A stretch of DNA of 12,134 nt, from assembly GCA_964476515.1 (NCBI GenBank), contig CAYZAY010000068.1, forward strand, positions 1 through 12,134, in the 5' to 3' direction. The notes under the pieces were generated by a model. The model saw only the letters and a program-made list of their open reading frames with translations. It was not told the origin of the DNA and searched no databases. The position numbers and the translations under genes are program-made. Shown in pieces: positions 6,372 to 12,134 of this stretch (position 1 is the stretch's first letter; each line of letters starts with the position of its first letter). This stretch comes from JASMHC01 sp964476515 (GTDB lineage: Bacteria; Pseudomonadota; Alphaproteobacteria; Rhodobacterales; Rhodobacteraceae).

Positions 6372-7072
6372 TGAGTGACGTTCCAGCGCATTTGATGATC
6401 GTCGATGACGACGAGCGTATTCGCAGCCTTTTGAAACAGTTCCTATCGCGCAACGGGTTTCTGGTTAGCTCGGCCCGTGACGCGGAGCACGCGCGGCGGC
6501 TGTTGTCGATGCTTGAATTCGATCTGATCGTTCTGGATGTCATGATGCCGGGCGACGACGGGGTGACGCTGACATGCGAATTACGCCAGACGATGACCAC
6601 CCCGATCATGCTGTTGACGGCCAAAGGCGAAACCGACGACCGGATCGCAGGGCTTGAGGCTGGGGCGGACGATTATCTGGCTAAACCCTTTGAACCCAAA
6701 GAACTTTTGCTACGGATCAACGCAATCCTGCGCCGCGTACCTGAACCTGCGTCGGTGGACGTTGGACCTAAGGCGCTAAAGCTGGGGCCGCTGACCTATG
6801 ACGTGGATCGCGCAGAACTGTGGGAAGGTGAAACGCTGGTGCGTCTGACCTCGACCGAGATGCAGTTGATGAGGATTTTCGCTGCCAACGTGGGCGAGGT
6901 TGTAAGCCGCATCAAGCTGGTCGAAGAGCTGGGCCGCGACCGTGGACAGGCGCAAGAACGGGCCGTGGATGTTCAGATCACCCGCCTTCGTCGCAAACTG
7001 GAAGCGGACCCGAAGCAACCGCGATACCTGCAAACCATACGCGGTTCGGGTTATATGTTGGTGGGTGACTGA
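6371..7072 (+). CDS. petR: OmpR/PhoB-type response regulator, PetR-like
   Basis: A 233-residue two-domain regulator. The receiver domain (residues 7-120) has acidic pocket D12-D14, phosphoacceptor D56 in LDVMMPG, T83 in LLTAK, Y102 and K105 in the LAKPF motif, so all residues needed for phosphorylation are present. The C-terminal winged helix (about 138-230) ends in the typical RAVDVQITRLRRKLE and TIRGSGYML. It overlaps the MarR gene by one base (TAATG). No histidine kinase lies nearby, so its phosphodonor is elsewhere or it works with the MarR partner. In R. capsulatus the homologous petPR pair precedes petABC (bc1 complex); here pncA follows after 23 nt instead. The family call is certain; the PetR assignment is inferred from context. 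Confidence 0.88.
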   Translation: MSDVPAHLMIVDDDERIRSLLKQFLSRNGFLVSSARDAEHARRLLSMLEFDLIVLDVMMPGDDGVTLTCELRQTMTTPIMLLTAKGETDDRIAGLEAGADDYLAKPFEPKELLLRINAILRRVPEPASVDVGPKALKLGPLTYDVDRAELWEGETLVRLTSTEMQLMRIFAANVGEVVSRIKLVEELGRDRGQAQERAVDVQITRLRRKLEADPKQPRYLQTIRGSGYMLVGD

Positions 7073-7095
7073 CCCAGTTTAAGCGAGAGATTTTC

Positions 7096-7704
7096 ATGCA
7101 GCATAAAGATACGGCCCTCATCGTCGTCGACGTACAGAATGACTTTTGCCCTGGTGGCGCTTTAGCGGTTGCTGGCGGGGACGAAGTTGTGCCGGTGATC
7201 AACGCCATGCTGCCCGACTTTGCCTGCAAGGTGTTCACACAAGACTGGCATCCGGCGAACCATACCTCGTTCGCCAGCCAGCACGATGGCAAAGCCCCGT
7301 TTGAAATGACGACGGTCAGTTACGGCGATCAGGTGCTTTGGCCGGATCATTGTGTGCAGGGCTCGGAAGGGGCGGACTTCCACGCGGACTTGAACACGGA
7401 TGCTGCCGATCTGATTATACGCAAGGGGTTTCGGCCTAAGATCGACAGCTACTCGGCGTTCTTCGAGAATGATCAGACCACGCCAACCGGACTTGATGGC
7501 TATCTCAAGACCCGAGGAATATCGTCGGTCGTCCTAACCGGTCTCGCGACGGATTTCTGTGTGTTCTATTCGGCGATGGATGCGGTGAAACTGGGGTATC
7601 AGGTCGAATTGCGCCTGAGTGCCTGCCGCGGGATCGACTTGGACGGCAGCCTTGATGCGGCCATGACCCAGATGCGCGACGCTGGTGTTCGGATCGTAGG
7701 ATAA
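7096..7704 (+). CDS. pncA: nicotinamidase PncA
   Basis: Cysteine hydrolase of the isochorismatase-like fold (202 aa) that deamidates nicotinamide to nicotinate for NAD salvage. The catalytic triad is D12 (VDVQNDFCPGG), K110 (IIRKGF) and C155 (GLATDFCV). The metal site is D50, H52, H56 (QDWHPANHTSF) and H85 (WPDHCVQG). Length is normal. The ATG is preceded by GCGAGAGA about 8 nt upstream. It lies 23 nt after the response regulator and 65 nt before pncB, whose product uses nicotinate, so the two salvage steps are adjacent. PncA may also deamidate pyrazinamide-like analogues, as known for the family. Confidence 0.94.
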   Translation: MQHKDTALIVVDVQNDFCPGGALAVAGGDEVVPVINAMLPDFACKVFTQDWHPANHTSFASQHDGKAPFEMTTVSYGDQVLWPDHCVQGSEGADFHADLNTDAADLIIRKGFRPKIDSYSAFFENDQTTPTGLDGYLKTRGISSVVLTGLATDFCVFYSAMDAVKLGYQVELRLSACRGIDLDGSLDAAMTQMRDAGVRIVG

Positions 7705-7769
7705 CAACTGTGGTGACAAGTCCGGTTCAGTAACGCTATCAATTCCTAGACGACCAGAAAGGCTTGCCC

Positions 7770-9059
7770 GTGGATATCGCAACGCGTGTTTATAATCACA
7801 AATGGAAGATCGACCCGATCGTCCGGTCGCTGATTGATACGGATTTCTACAAGCTTTTGATGTGCCAATCGGTGTTTCGCAATAAGCCCGATACGCAGGT
7901 GACGTTTTCGCTGATCAACCGATCATCGGACATTCGACTGGCTGAGCTTATTGACGAAGGCGAGCTACGCGAACAGTTGGATCACATTCGCAACCTGTCC
8001 CTGTCGCGCGGCGAAAGCACTTGGATGAGGGGCAATACGTTTTACGGTAAACGCCAAATGTTCCGGCCCGATTTCATGGATTGGCTCGAAGCGGTGCGGT
8101 TGCCGGCCTATCATCTGGAACAGCGCGATGGGCAATATGAGCTGACGTTTGAAGGCAGCTGGCCCGAAGTGATGCTTTGGGAAATCCCCGCTTTGGCCGT
8201 GCTGATGGAGCTTCGGGGCAGGGCGGTTTTGTCCAAGATGGGACGGTTCGAGCTTCAAGTGCTCTATGCCCGTGCGATGACCAAGCTTTGGGAAAAGATC
8301 GAACGGTTGCGCGAAGTGCCTGATCCGCGGATCGCGGATTTCGGCACGCGGCGACGGCATTCCTTTATGTGGCAGGACTGGGCCGTTCAGGCGATGCAAG
8401 AAGGCTTGGGCAAGAAATTCGTTGGCACCTCGAATTGCCTGATTGCCATGCGGCGAGAGGTCGAGGCGATTGGAACGAACGCCCACGAATTGCCGATGGT
8501 CTATTCCGCTCTGGCCAAGGATGATCAGGCGCTAAGCCAAGCCCCCTACGACGTTCTAGCCGACTGGCAGGAAGAACATGACGGCAATCTGCGGATCATC
8601 CTGCCGGATACTTACGGAACCGAAGGCTTTCTTGCCCAAGCGCCGGATTATCTGGCTGGGTGGACTGGTATTCGGATCGACTCTGGTGACCCAGCCGGAT
8701 CGGCCGAGATCGCTATCCAATGGTGGAAAGGTCGCGGTGAAGACCCCACCGAGAAGCTGATCATTTTCTCGGACGGATTGGACGTCGAAAAGATAGTCGA
8801 GCTGCAAACCCAGTTTTCTGGCCGCGTTAAGGTGTCCTTTGGTTGGGGCACGCTGCTGACCAATGATTTCCGCGGATTGGTTGAAGGCGACGCGTTGGCG
8901 CCGTTCTCACTGGTGTGCAAAGCCGTGTCGGCGAACGGTCATCCGACCGTGAAGCTTTCGGATAACCCCAACAAAGCGTTGGGCCCAAGCGATCAGGTCG
9001 CACGATATAAACGGGTGTTTGGTGTGGGGGATCAGGTTGCGCAAGCGGTGGTGGTCTGA
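7770..9059 (+). CDS. pncB: nicotinate phosphoribosyltransferase PncB
   Basis: A 429-residue enzyme that joins nicotinate to PRPP, with ATP hydrolysis, to make nicotinate mononucleotide. Family features are SLIDTDFYKLLM near the N-terminus, FGTRRRHSF, GTSNCLIA, the probable phosphorylated histidine H239 in GTNAHE, the phosphate-binding IRIDSGDP, and a FSDGLD plus FGWGT stretch typical of the C-terminal barrel. The start is GTG 7770, preceded by AGAAAGG (7756-7762) with 7 nt spacing; an in-frame TTG at 7764 is too close to that site. It follows pncA by 65 nt in the same direction and probably shares its transcript. It ends 5 nt before a palindromic repeat. Confidence 0.93.
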   Translation: MDIATRVYNHKWKIDPIVRSLIDTDFYKLLMCQSVFRNKPDTQVTFSLINRSSDIRLAELIDEGELREQLDHIRNLSLSRGESTWMRGNTFYGKRQMFRPDFMDWLEAVRLPAYHLEQRDGQYELTFEGSWPEVMLWEIPALAVLMELRGRAVLSKMGRFELQVLYARAMTKLWEKIERLREVPDPRIADFGTRRRHSFMWQDWAVQAMQEGLGKKFVGTSNCLIAMRREVEAIGTNAHELPMVYSALAKDDQALSQAPYDVLADWQEEHDGNLRIILPDTYGTEGFLAQAPDYLAGWTGIRIDSGDPAGSAEIAIQWWKGRGEDPTEKLIIFSDGLDVEKIVELQTQFSGRVKVSFGWGTLLTNDFRGLVEGDALAPFSLVCKAVSANGHPTVKLSDNPNKALGPSDQVARYKRVFGVGDQVAQAVVV

Positions 9060-9064
9060 AAGCC

Positions 9065-9142
9065 TGTCATCCCTGCAAAAGCAGGGAACTTCATCGAAGT
9101 GGCGCTAGGTTGATACCGGTCCCCGCTTTCGCGGGGATGACA
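9065..9142. repeat. REP-like paired inverted palindromes between pncB and ligC
   Basis: Two hairpins face each other: TCCCTGC-AAAA-GCAGGGA (9070-9087) and TCCCCGC-TTTC-GCGGGGA (9120-9137). The outer ends TGTCATCCC (9065-9073) and GGGATGACA (9134-9142) are reverse complements, so the second unit is an inverted, slightly diverged copy of the first. The TGTCATCCC(C/T)GC-AAGC-GGGGA pattern is a widespread proteobacterial extragenic palindrome. It fills nearly the whole 88 bp gap between convergent genes and probably serves as a two-way transcription end or mRNA stabiliser. Confidence 0.75.
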
Positions 9143-9147
9143 TTGGC

Positions 9148-10095
9148 TTAACTCTGAAACGACTTCTCAATCCGGTCCAACGTCTCCATCGACGATAGAA
9201 CCTCATGCACCGATCCATTCGGTTCACGACCTTCTTTTATCGCGGCAATGAACTCGCGGTCGATCAGTTCGATTCCGTTGTTTGAAACGGCCACATCCGA
9301 CAGGTCGATCTGGTTTTCGCGTCCGTCAAACAGGTCGTCGTATCGGGCGACATAGGTGCCTTGGTCACAGATGTATCGGAAGAACGTGCCCAGCGGTCCG
9401 TCGTTGTTGAACGACAGAGACAAGGTGCAAATCGCGCCGGACGGGACCTTCATCCCTATCGTCATATCCATGGCGATACCGAGGTCGGGATGCGGAGGCC
9501 CTTGGATGCCGAACGCTTCGGACGCGACCTCGCCCGTTTGATACTGGAACAGGTCAACCGTGTGACAGGCGTGGTGCCATAACAGGTGATCAGTCCAGCT
9601 ACGCGGCTCGCCCTTGGCGTTCATGTTCGAGCGGCGAAAAAAGTAGGTCTGCACATCCATCTGCTGAATTTTCAGCTCGCCCGCGCGAATCTTGTTGTTG
9701 ATCCACTGATGCGACGGATTATAGCGGCGGACCTGTCCGGCCATCGCCAGAACGCCGGTTTCTTTTTGGACCTCGCAAATACGACGCGCGTCATTGAGTG
9801 AATCCGACATCGGGATTTCGATGAACACCGGCTTGCCCGCTTTCATACAAGCGATTGCCTGTTCAGCATGAAGCTGGGTCGGGGTGGCAAGAATGATGGC
9901 ATCCACGTCGTCGCGATTGATACATTCGTTCAAATCGGTCGAGGCGTGACCGATGCCACGCTCAGCGGCCAGCGCATCAATCTTTGACTGGGTTGGCCCC
10001 ATGATGGACGTCACTGTTACGTCGTCAATCGCGTTCAGCGCCTCAAGGTGCTTCATACCAAAAGCGCCATAGGCACCCGCTACACAAATTTGCAT
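9148..10095 (-). CDS. ligC: 4-carboxy-2-hydroxymuconate-6-semialdehyde dehydrogenase (LigC-like), Gfo/Idh/MocA family
   Basis: An NAD(P)-dependent dehydrogenase (315 aa, the length I recall for LigC). The Rossmann motif GAYGAFG is at residues 7-13. The usual EKP of Gfo/Idh/MocA enzymes reads EIP (93-95), as I remember for LigC. The segments DVQTYFFRR, NMNAKGEPRSWTDH, LLWHHACHTVDLF (H174, H175, H178) and SLSFNNDGPLGTFFRYICD are distinctive for LigC/PmdC rather than sugar dehydrogenases. In the protocatechuate 4,5-cleavage pathway it oxidises the cyclised ring-fission product to 2-pyrone-4,6-dicarboxylate. AAAGGA lies 9 nt before the ATG. It is downstream of the LysR gene on the same strand, and galB lies divergently beyond that, which supports the pathway. 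An unrelated oxidoreductase of the same family is the alternative. Confidence 0.83.
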   Translation of the reverse strand: MQICVAGAYGAFGMKHLEALNAIDDVTVTSIMGPTQSKIDALAAERGIGHASTDLNECINRDDVDAIILATPTQLHAEQAIACMKAGKPVFIEIPMSDSLNDARRICEVQKETGVLAMAGQVRRYNPSHQWINNKIRAGELKIQQMDVQTYFFRRSNMNAKGEPRSWTDHLLWHHACHTVDLFQYQTGEVASEAFGIQGPPHPDLGIAMDMTIGMKVPSGAICTLSLSFNNDGPLGTFFRYICDQGTYVARYDDLFDGRENQIDLSDVAVSNNGIELIDREFIAAIKEGREPNGSVHEVLSSMETLDRIEKSFQS

Positions 10096-10116
10096 AATCT
10101 ACAATCCTTTGTTTTC

Positions 10117-10150
10117 AAGATTAATGTGCAAGGGAGGTCTTGATAATCTT
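10117..10150. promoter_or_regulatory. dyad upstream of ligC, candidate LysR-type operator
   Basis: AAGATTA (10117-10123) and TAATCTT (10144-10150) are perfect inverted repeats 20 nt apart; nested within is CAAG (10129-10132) / CTTG (10139-10142). The dyad lies 22-55 nt upstream of the ligC ATG. The 181 bp gap between the LysR gene and ligC therefore probably holds a ligC promoter and operator; the remaining part (10151-10276) shows a weak CAAGGC/GCCTTG hairpin (10188-10210) and an AT-rich end but nothing else recognisable. Confidence 0.4.
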
Positions 10151-10276
10151 TTCCCATATTACCCCGTTAGATCGAGCGTTTTAGCAGCAAGGCATTCTCG
10201 TCCGGCCTTGGCTTTGGTTTAACACCGCACCGCACGCCGGCACCAATTTGATTTATTCGCACCATATAATTTTTTG

Positions 10277-11518
10277 CTATTCCATTGCCCTTAATGCGCG
10301 AGAACTGGATTGGCGAAGGGCATGCAAAAATTCGGACTGCGACGCAGTTGGACGCCATTTTTTGCGCATGGTTAGCCCGATGTTGCGTGTCTGGCCCTCT
10401 AGGTGGATTGGCAAGGCGGCCAAGTTCCCGTCTACAAGTTCCCGATAAATCTGTGCTTTTGAGATGACCGTCAGAAAGTTTTCCGACAGCAACAGCTCTT
10501 TTGTCAGGATGAGTGACGACGCAACAACCCGAACCGGTGTTTCGGCCTTGTTTTCGATGTCCAGCGTATCAAACAGATATTGGCCCGCTGGTGTCGATAT
10601 AGGCGCAGCGATCCATGGATATTTGAGGGTTTCATCAAGCGTGACCGATATTTGCTGCGCCAAAGGGTGTGTGGGAGAGCTAACAACGACCAGATCATCG
10701 TCAAACAAGTGTTCTTCGATGACGTCATCTGCAGGGGCCGGATTTCGCAGCGCCCCGATCAGGCAATCTATGTCGCCTTCACGCAGGTCGCGCAAAAGCT
10801 CGGCGTAGCGGCCTTCGATCACCCTCACCTGCAGCTTCTTTTCCTTGCCCAGCATGTGCATGATCGCGTCCGGTACAATCTGGGATCTGGCAAGCGGAAG
10901 GCTTCCCAAAACGAATGATCTGCGTCCAAGGCCATCAAACTGGGTTAGCTCTTCACGGGCTTGGCGCAGCTCGGCGCGGGCAAGCTTGGCACATTGGTTC
11001 AGTGCCTGACCGGATGCGGTTAGTTCGATGCCACCCACAGACGCGCGGAAAATGGTAAAACCGCAGGTATCTTCCAGCGCCTTGGCGGTTCTGTGAACAG
11101 TTGGCTGAGCCAGATCCAGCGATTTGGCCGCTACGGTAAAGCTACCGTGCCGCCCCATCGCGATCAACGCGCGCAGTTGGGCAGAGGTAACGTTTCGATG
11201 TAGCTGCTCGGCTTTTTTTGTGTCCTGCCCCGCGTAGTGCAGCGCGGTTCGGATACCGCTTTTCAAAAACGCGATTGCCCGTTCGGCCCTGTCGGCGAAA
11301 ACGTCACCCTGTTCGGTGGACCCGATACCTTTGCCCCCGCGAACAAGCAAAGGAACACCAAGATCCTTTTCAAGCTTCGCTATTCCTTGGCTGGCGGCCG
11401 GTTGGGTGAGAAACATTTTGTCCGCGGCGTGGGAAATCGAACCGCTTCTGCGTGCAAGGCAAAACAGCAGCATATGCCGGATATTCGGCAGGTCACGGTC
11501 GTTTGGTTCGTTTCTCAT
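10277..11518 (-). CDS. LysR family transcriptional regulator with tandem HTH domains
   Basis: At 413 residues this is about 100 longer than a normal LysR protein, and the extra length is a second HTH. The first HTH region is at about residues 12-75 (AADKMFLTQPAASQGIAKLE). The second is at about 108-172 (AAKSLDLAQPTVHRTAKALE). The two align without gaps at an offset of 99 residues (for example QP at 39-40 and 138-139). A periplasmic-binding-like effector domain follows from about 198 (FVLGSLPLARSQIVPDAI, GDIDCLIGAL, DDDLVVVSSPTHPLA). ATG 11518 is preceded by AAGGGCGG. It sits between ligC (-) and the divergent galB (+), which suggests it controls protocatechuate meta-cleavage genes, probably with a pathway intermediate as effector. 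The DNA-binding role is firm; the effector and targets are inferred. Confidence 0.88.
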   Translation of the reverse strand: MRNEPNDRDLPNIRHMLLFCLARRSGSISHAADKMFLTQPAASQGIAKLEKDLGVPLLVRGGKGIGSTEQGDVFADRAERAIAFLKSGIRTALHYAGQDTKKAEQLHRNVTSAQLRALIAMGRHGSFTVAAKSLDLAQPTVHRTAKALEDTCGFTIFRASVGGIELTASGQALNQCAKLARAELRQAREELTQFDGLGRRSFVLGSLPLARSQIVPDAIMHMLGKEKKLQVRVIEGRYAELLRDLREGDIDCLIGALRNPAPADDVIEEHLFDDDLVVVSSPTHPLAQQISVTLDETLKYPWIAAPISTPAGQYLFDTLDIENKAETPVRVVASSLILTKELLLSENFLTVISKAQIYRELVDGNLAALPIHLEGQTRNIGLTMRKKWRPTASQSEFLHALRQSSSRALRAME

Positions 11519-11638
11519 ATCCGCCCTTTATAGACAAAACTTATACTCTCGACTTCATTCGAAATAGGCAAGGGCCAACTGATATGGATAACTGGGGGGC
11601 GATTAGAACATTAGAAGATACTGAACGAAGGATTCGTT
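11519..11638. promoter_or_regulatory. divergent lysR-galB control region
   Basis: 120 bp between divergent start codons, the usual place for a LysR-type regulator to bind. It contains TTATAGACAAAACTTATA (11527-11544), which has several T-N11-A spacings, and GCAAGGG (11568-11574) followed by TGATA (11580-11584), also found in the dyad upstream of ligC. GAAGGA at 11627-11632 is the galB ribosome binding site. No convincing -35/-10 pair was found for galB, which fits an activator-dependent promoter. Confidence 0.4.
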
Positions 11639-12134
11639 ATGTCCGACAGTAAATCCGCCCTCGTCATCAGCGCCCATGCCGCCGACTTTGTCTGGCGCTG
11701 TGGCGGTGCCATCGCGCTGCATCAAGAGCTTGGCTATAACGTCACTGTCGCCTGTCTAAGCTTTGGTGAGAGGGGCGAAAGTGCGCGATTGTGGAAAGAA
11801 GGAAAATCGCTGGATGAGGTGAAAGCGATCCGTCGCGGAGAGGCCGAGAATGCCGCCGAAGCGCTGGGCGTGCATGACATCCAGTTCCTCGACATGGGGG
11901 ATTACCCGCTGCGCTTTACGGAAGAGGCGGAAAATCAGGTTGTTGATATCATTCGCGATGTGCAGCCGAACTTCATGTTTTCCCACTCGAAATGGGACCC
12001 CTACAACACTGACCATATGAAAACGACCGAGTTTGCGCTGACCTGCCGGATGATCGCGCAGGCTTGGGGGCATAATCCGGGTCAGAAGGTTCTGGGTGCA
12101 CCACAGATGTATCTGTTTGAGCCACACCAGACTG
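11639..12134 (+). CDS. galB: 4-oxalomesaconate hydratase, PIG-L/LmbE type (GalB-like), 3' truncated by window edge
   Basis: The reading frame starts at ATG 11639 (GAAGGA 6 nt upstream) and stays open to the window end, giving 165 residues of an expected 240 or so. The PIG-L/LmbE zinc motif appears as AHAADFVWRCGG (H13, D16), with the third likely ligand in WDPYNTDHMKTTEF (H126). CLSFGERGES and the AIRRGEAENAAEALGV helix are typical of the family. The whole stretch resembles GalB of Pseudomonas putida, a zinc enzyme that hydrates 4-oxalomesaconate to 4-carboxy-4-hydroxy-2-oxoadipate. This is the step after 2-pyrone-4,6-dicarboxylate hydrolysis and tautomerisation, which matches the neighbouring ligC. 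It is divergent from the tandem-HTH LysR gene. An N-deacetylase of the same fold is the alternative; context favours GalB. Confidence 0.82.
   Translation, partial: MSDSKSALVISAHAADFVWRCGGAIALHQELGYNVTVACLSFGERGESARLWKEGKSLDEVKAIRRGEAENAAEALGVHDIQFLDMGDYPLRFTEEAENQVVDIIRDVQPNFMFSHSKWDPYNTDHMKTTEFALTCRMIAQAWGHNPGQKVLGAPQMYLFEPHQT

Noticed and set aside
6043..6624. 193-residue open frame on the minus strand
   Set aside because: It is an antisense shadow of the coupled marR and response-regulator genes, with low-complexity composition and no recognisable domain.
7965..8486. 173-residue minus-strand open frame
   Set aside because: It lies opposite a well-supported pncB with all its motifs, and its composition is typical of an antisense frame.
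10188..10210. Hairpin CAAGGC/GCCTTG as terminator of the LysR gene
   Set aside because: The stem is only six bp, the loop is 11 nt, and no T run follows on the minus strand.
11756..12127. 123-residue minus-strand open frame at the right edge
   Set aside because: It is opposite the galB-like gene, whose plus-strand frame has a ribosome binding site and family motifs.
1..12134. Search for defence systems, CRISPR arrays, transposases, toxin-antitoxin pairs and tRNA genes
   Set aside because: No spaced repeats, transposase motifs, small toxin-like pairs or cloverleaf sequences were found. All sizeable genes belong to metabolic, repair, transport or regulatory families.

Overview
The window (12,134 bp, moderate to high GC) looks like chromosomal DNA of an alphaproteobacterium, most probably a marine Rhodobacteraceae/Roseobacter-group organism. 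The main reasons are the ilvE - petP-like MarR - petR-like response regulator arrangement, a GGGGCTCTGCCCC-type extragenic repeat that I associate with this family, and the protein flavour of most products. No rRNA, tRNA, insertion sequence, CRISPR array or phage gene was seen. No stretch longer than about 180 bp lacks a gene.

Layout. (1) 1-1677: the 3' part of a hydantoinase/oxoprolinase A-type gene cut by the left edge, ending in a GC-rich palindromic repeat. (2) 1789-2716: msrB and msrA, overlapping by 8 nt, which repair oxidised methionine. (3) 2797-3717: a ten-helix EamA/DMT-type exporter, convergent with and overlapping the 3' end of ada. (4) 3701-4756 (-): full-length Ada, an alkylation sensor and DNA methyltransferase. 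(5) 4833-5702 (-): ilvE, branched-chain aminotransferase, with a clear intrinsic terminator only 19 nt before the ada start codon. (6) 5871-7072 (+): a MarR regulator and an OmpR-type response regulator joined by a TAATG overlap, resembling the PetP/PetR pair of Rhodobacter capsulatus. A good sigma70-like promoter containing an inverted repeat precedes them. (7) 7096-9059 (+): pncA and pncB, the two nicotinamide/nicotinate salvage enzymes leading to NAD. (8) 9065-9142: a REP-like pair of inverted palindromes filling the gap between the convergent pncB and ligC. (9) 9148-12134: a piece of an aromatic catabolic locus for the protocatechuate 4,5-cleavage (meta) pathway. It holds a LigC-type semialdehyde dehydrogenase (-), a LysR-type regulator with two tandem HTH domains (-), and a divergent PIG-L-family 4-oxalomesaconate hydratase, galB (+), cut by the right edge.

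How the genes work together: the left nine kilobases are mostly housekeeping and stress genes (protein and DNA repair, amino-acid and NAD metabolism, a two-protein regulator). The right three kilobases are a catabolic module in which LigC makes 2-pyrone-4,6-dicarboxylate from the ring-cleavage product and GalB acts later, hydrating 4-oxalomesaconate. The regulator lies between them and probably controls both; dyad sequences sit in both flanking gaps. The dioxygenase, lactonase, tautomerase and aldolase are expected to the right of the window but are not visible. The least ordinary features are the duplicated-HTH LysR protein, the ligC + galB (not ligJ-type) pairing, and the terminator placed between ilvE and ada. 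I found no evidence for a wholly new system such as a defence island.
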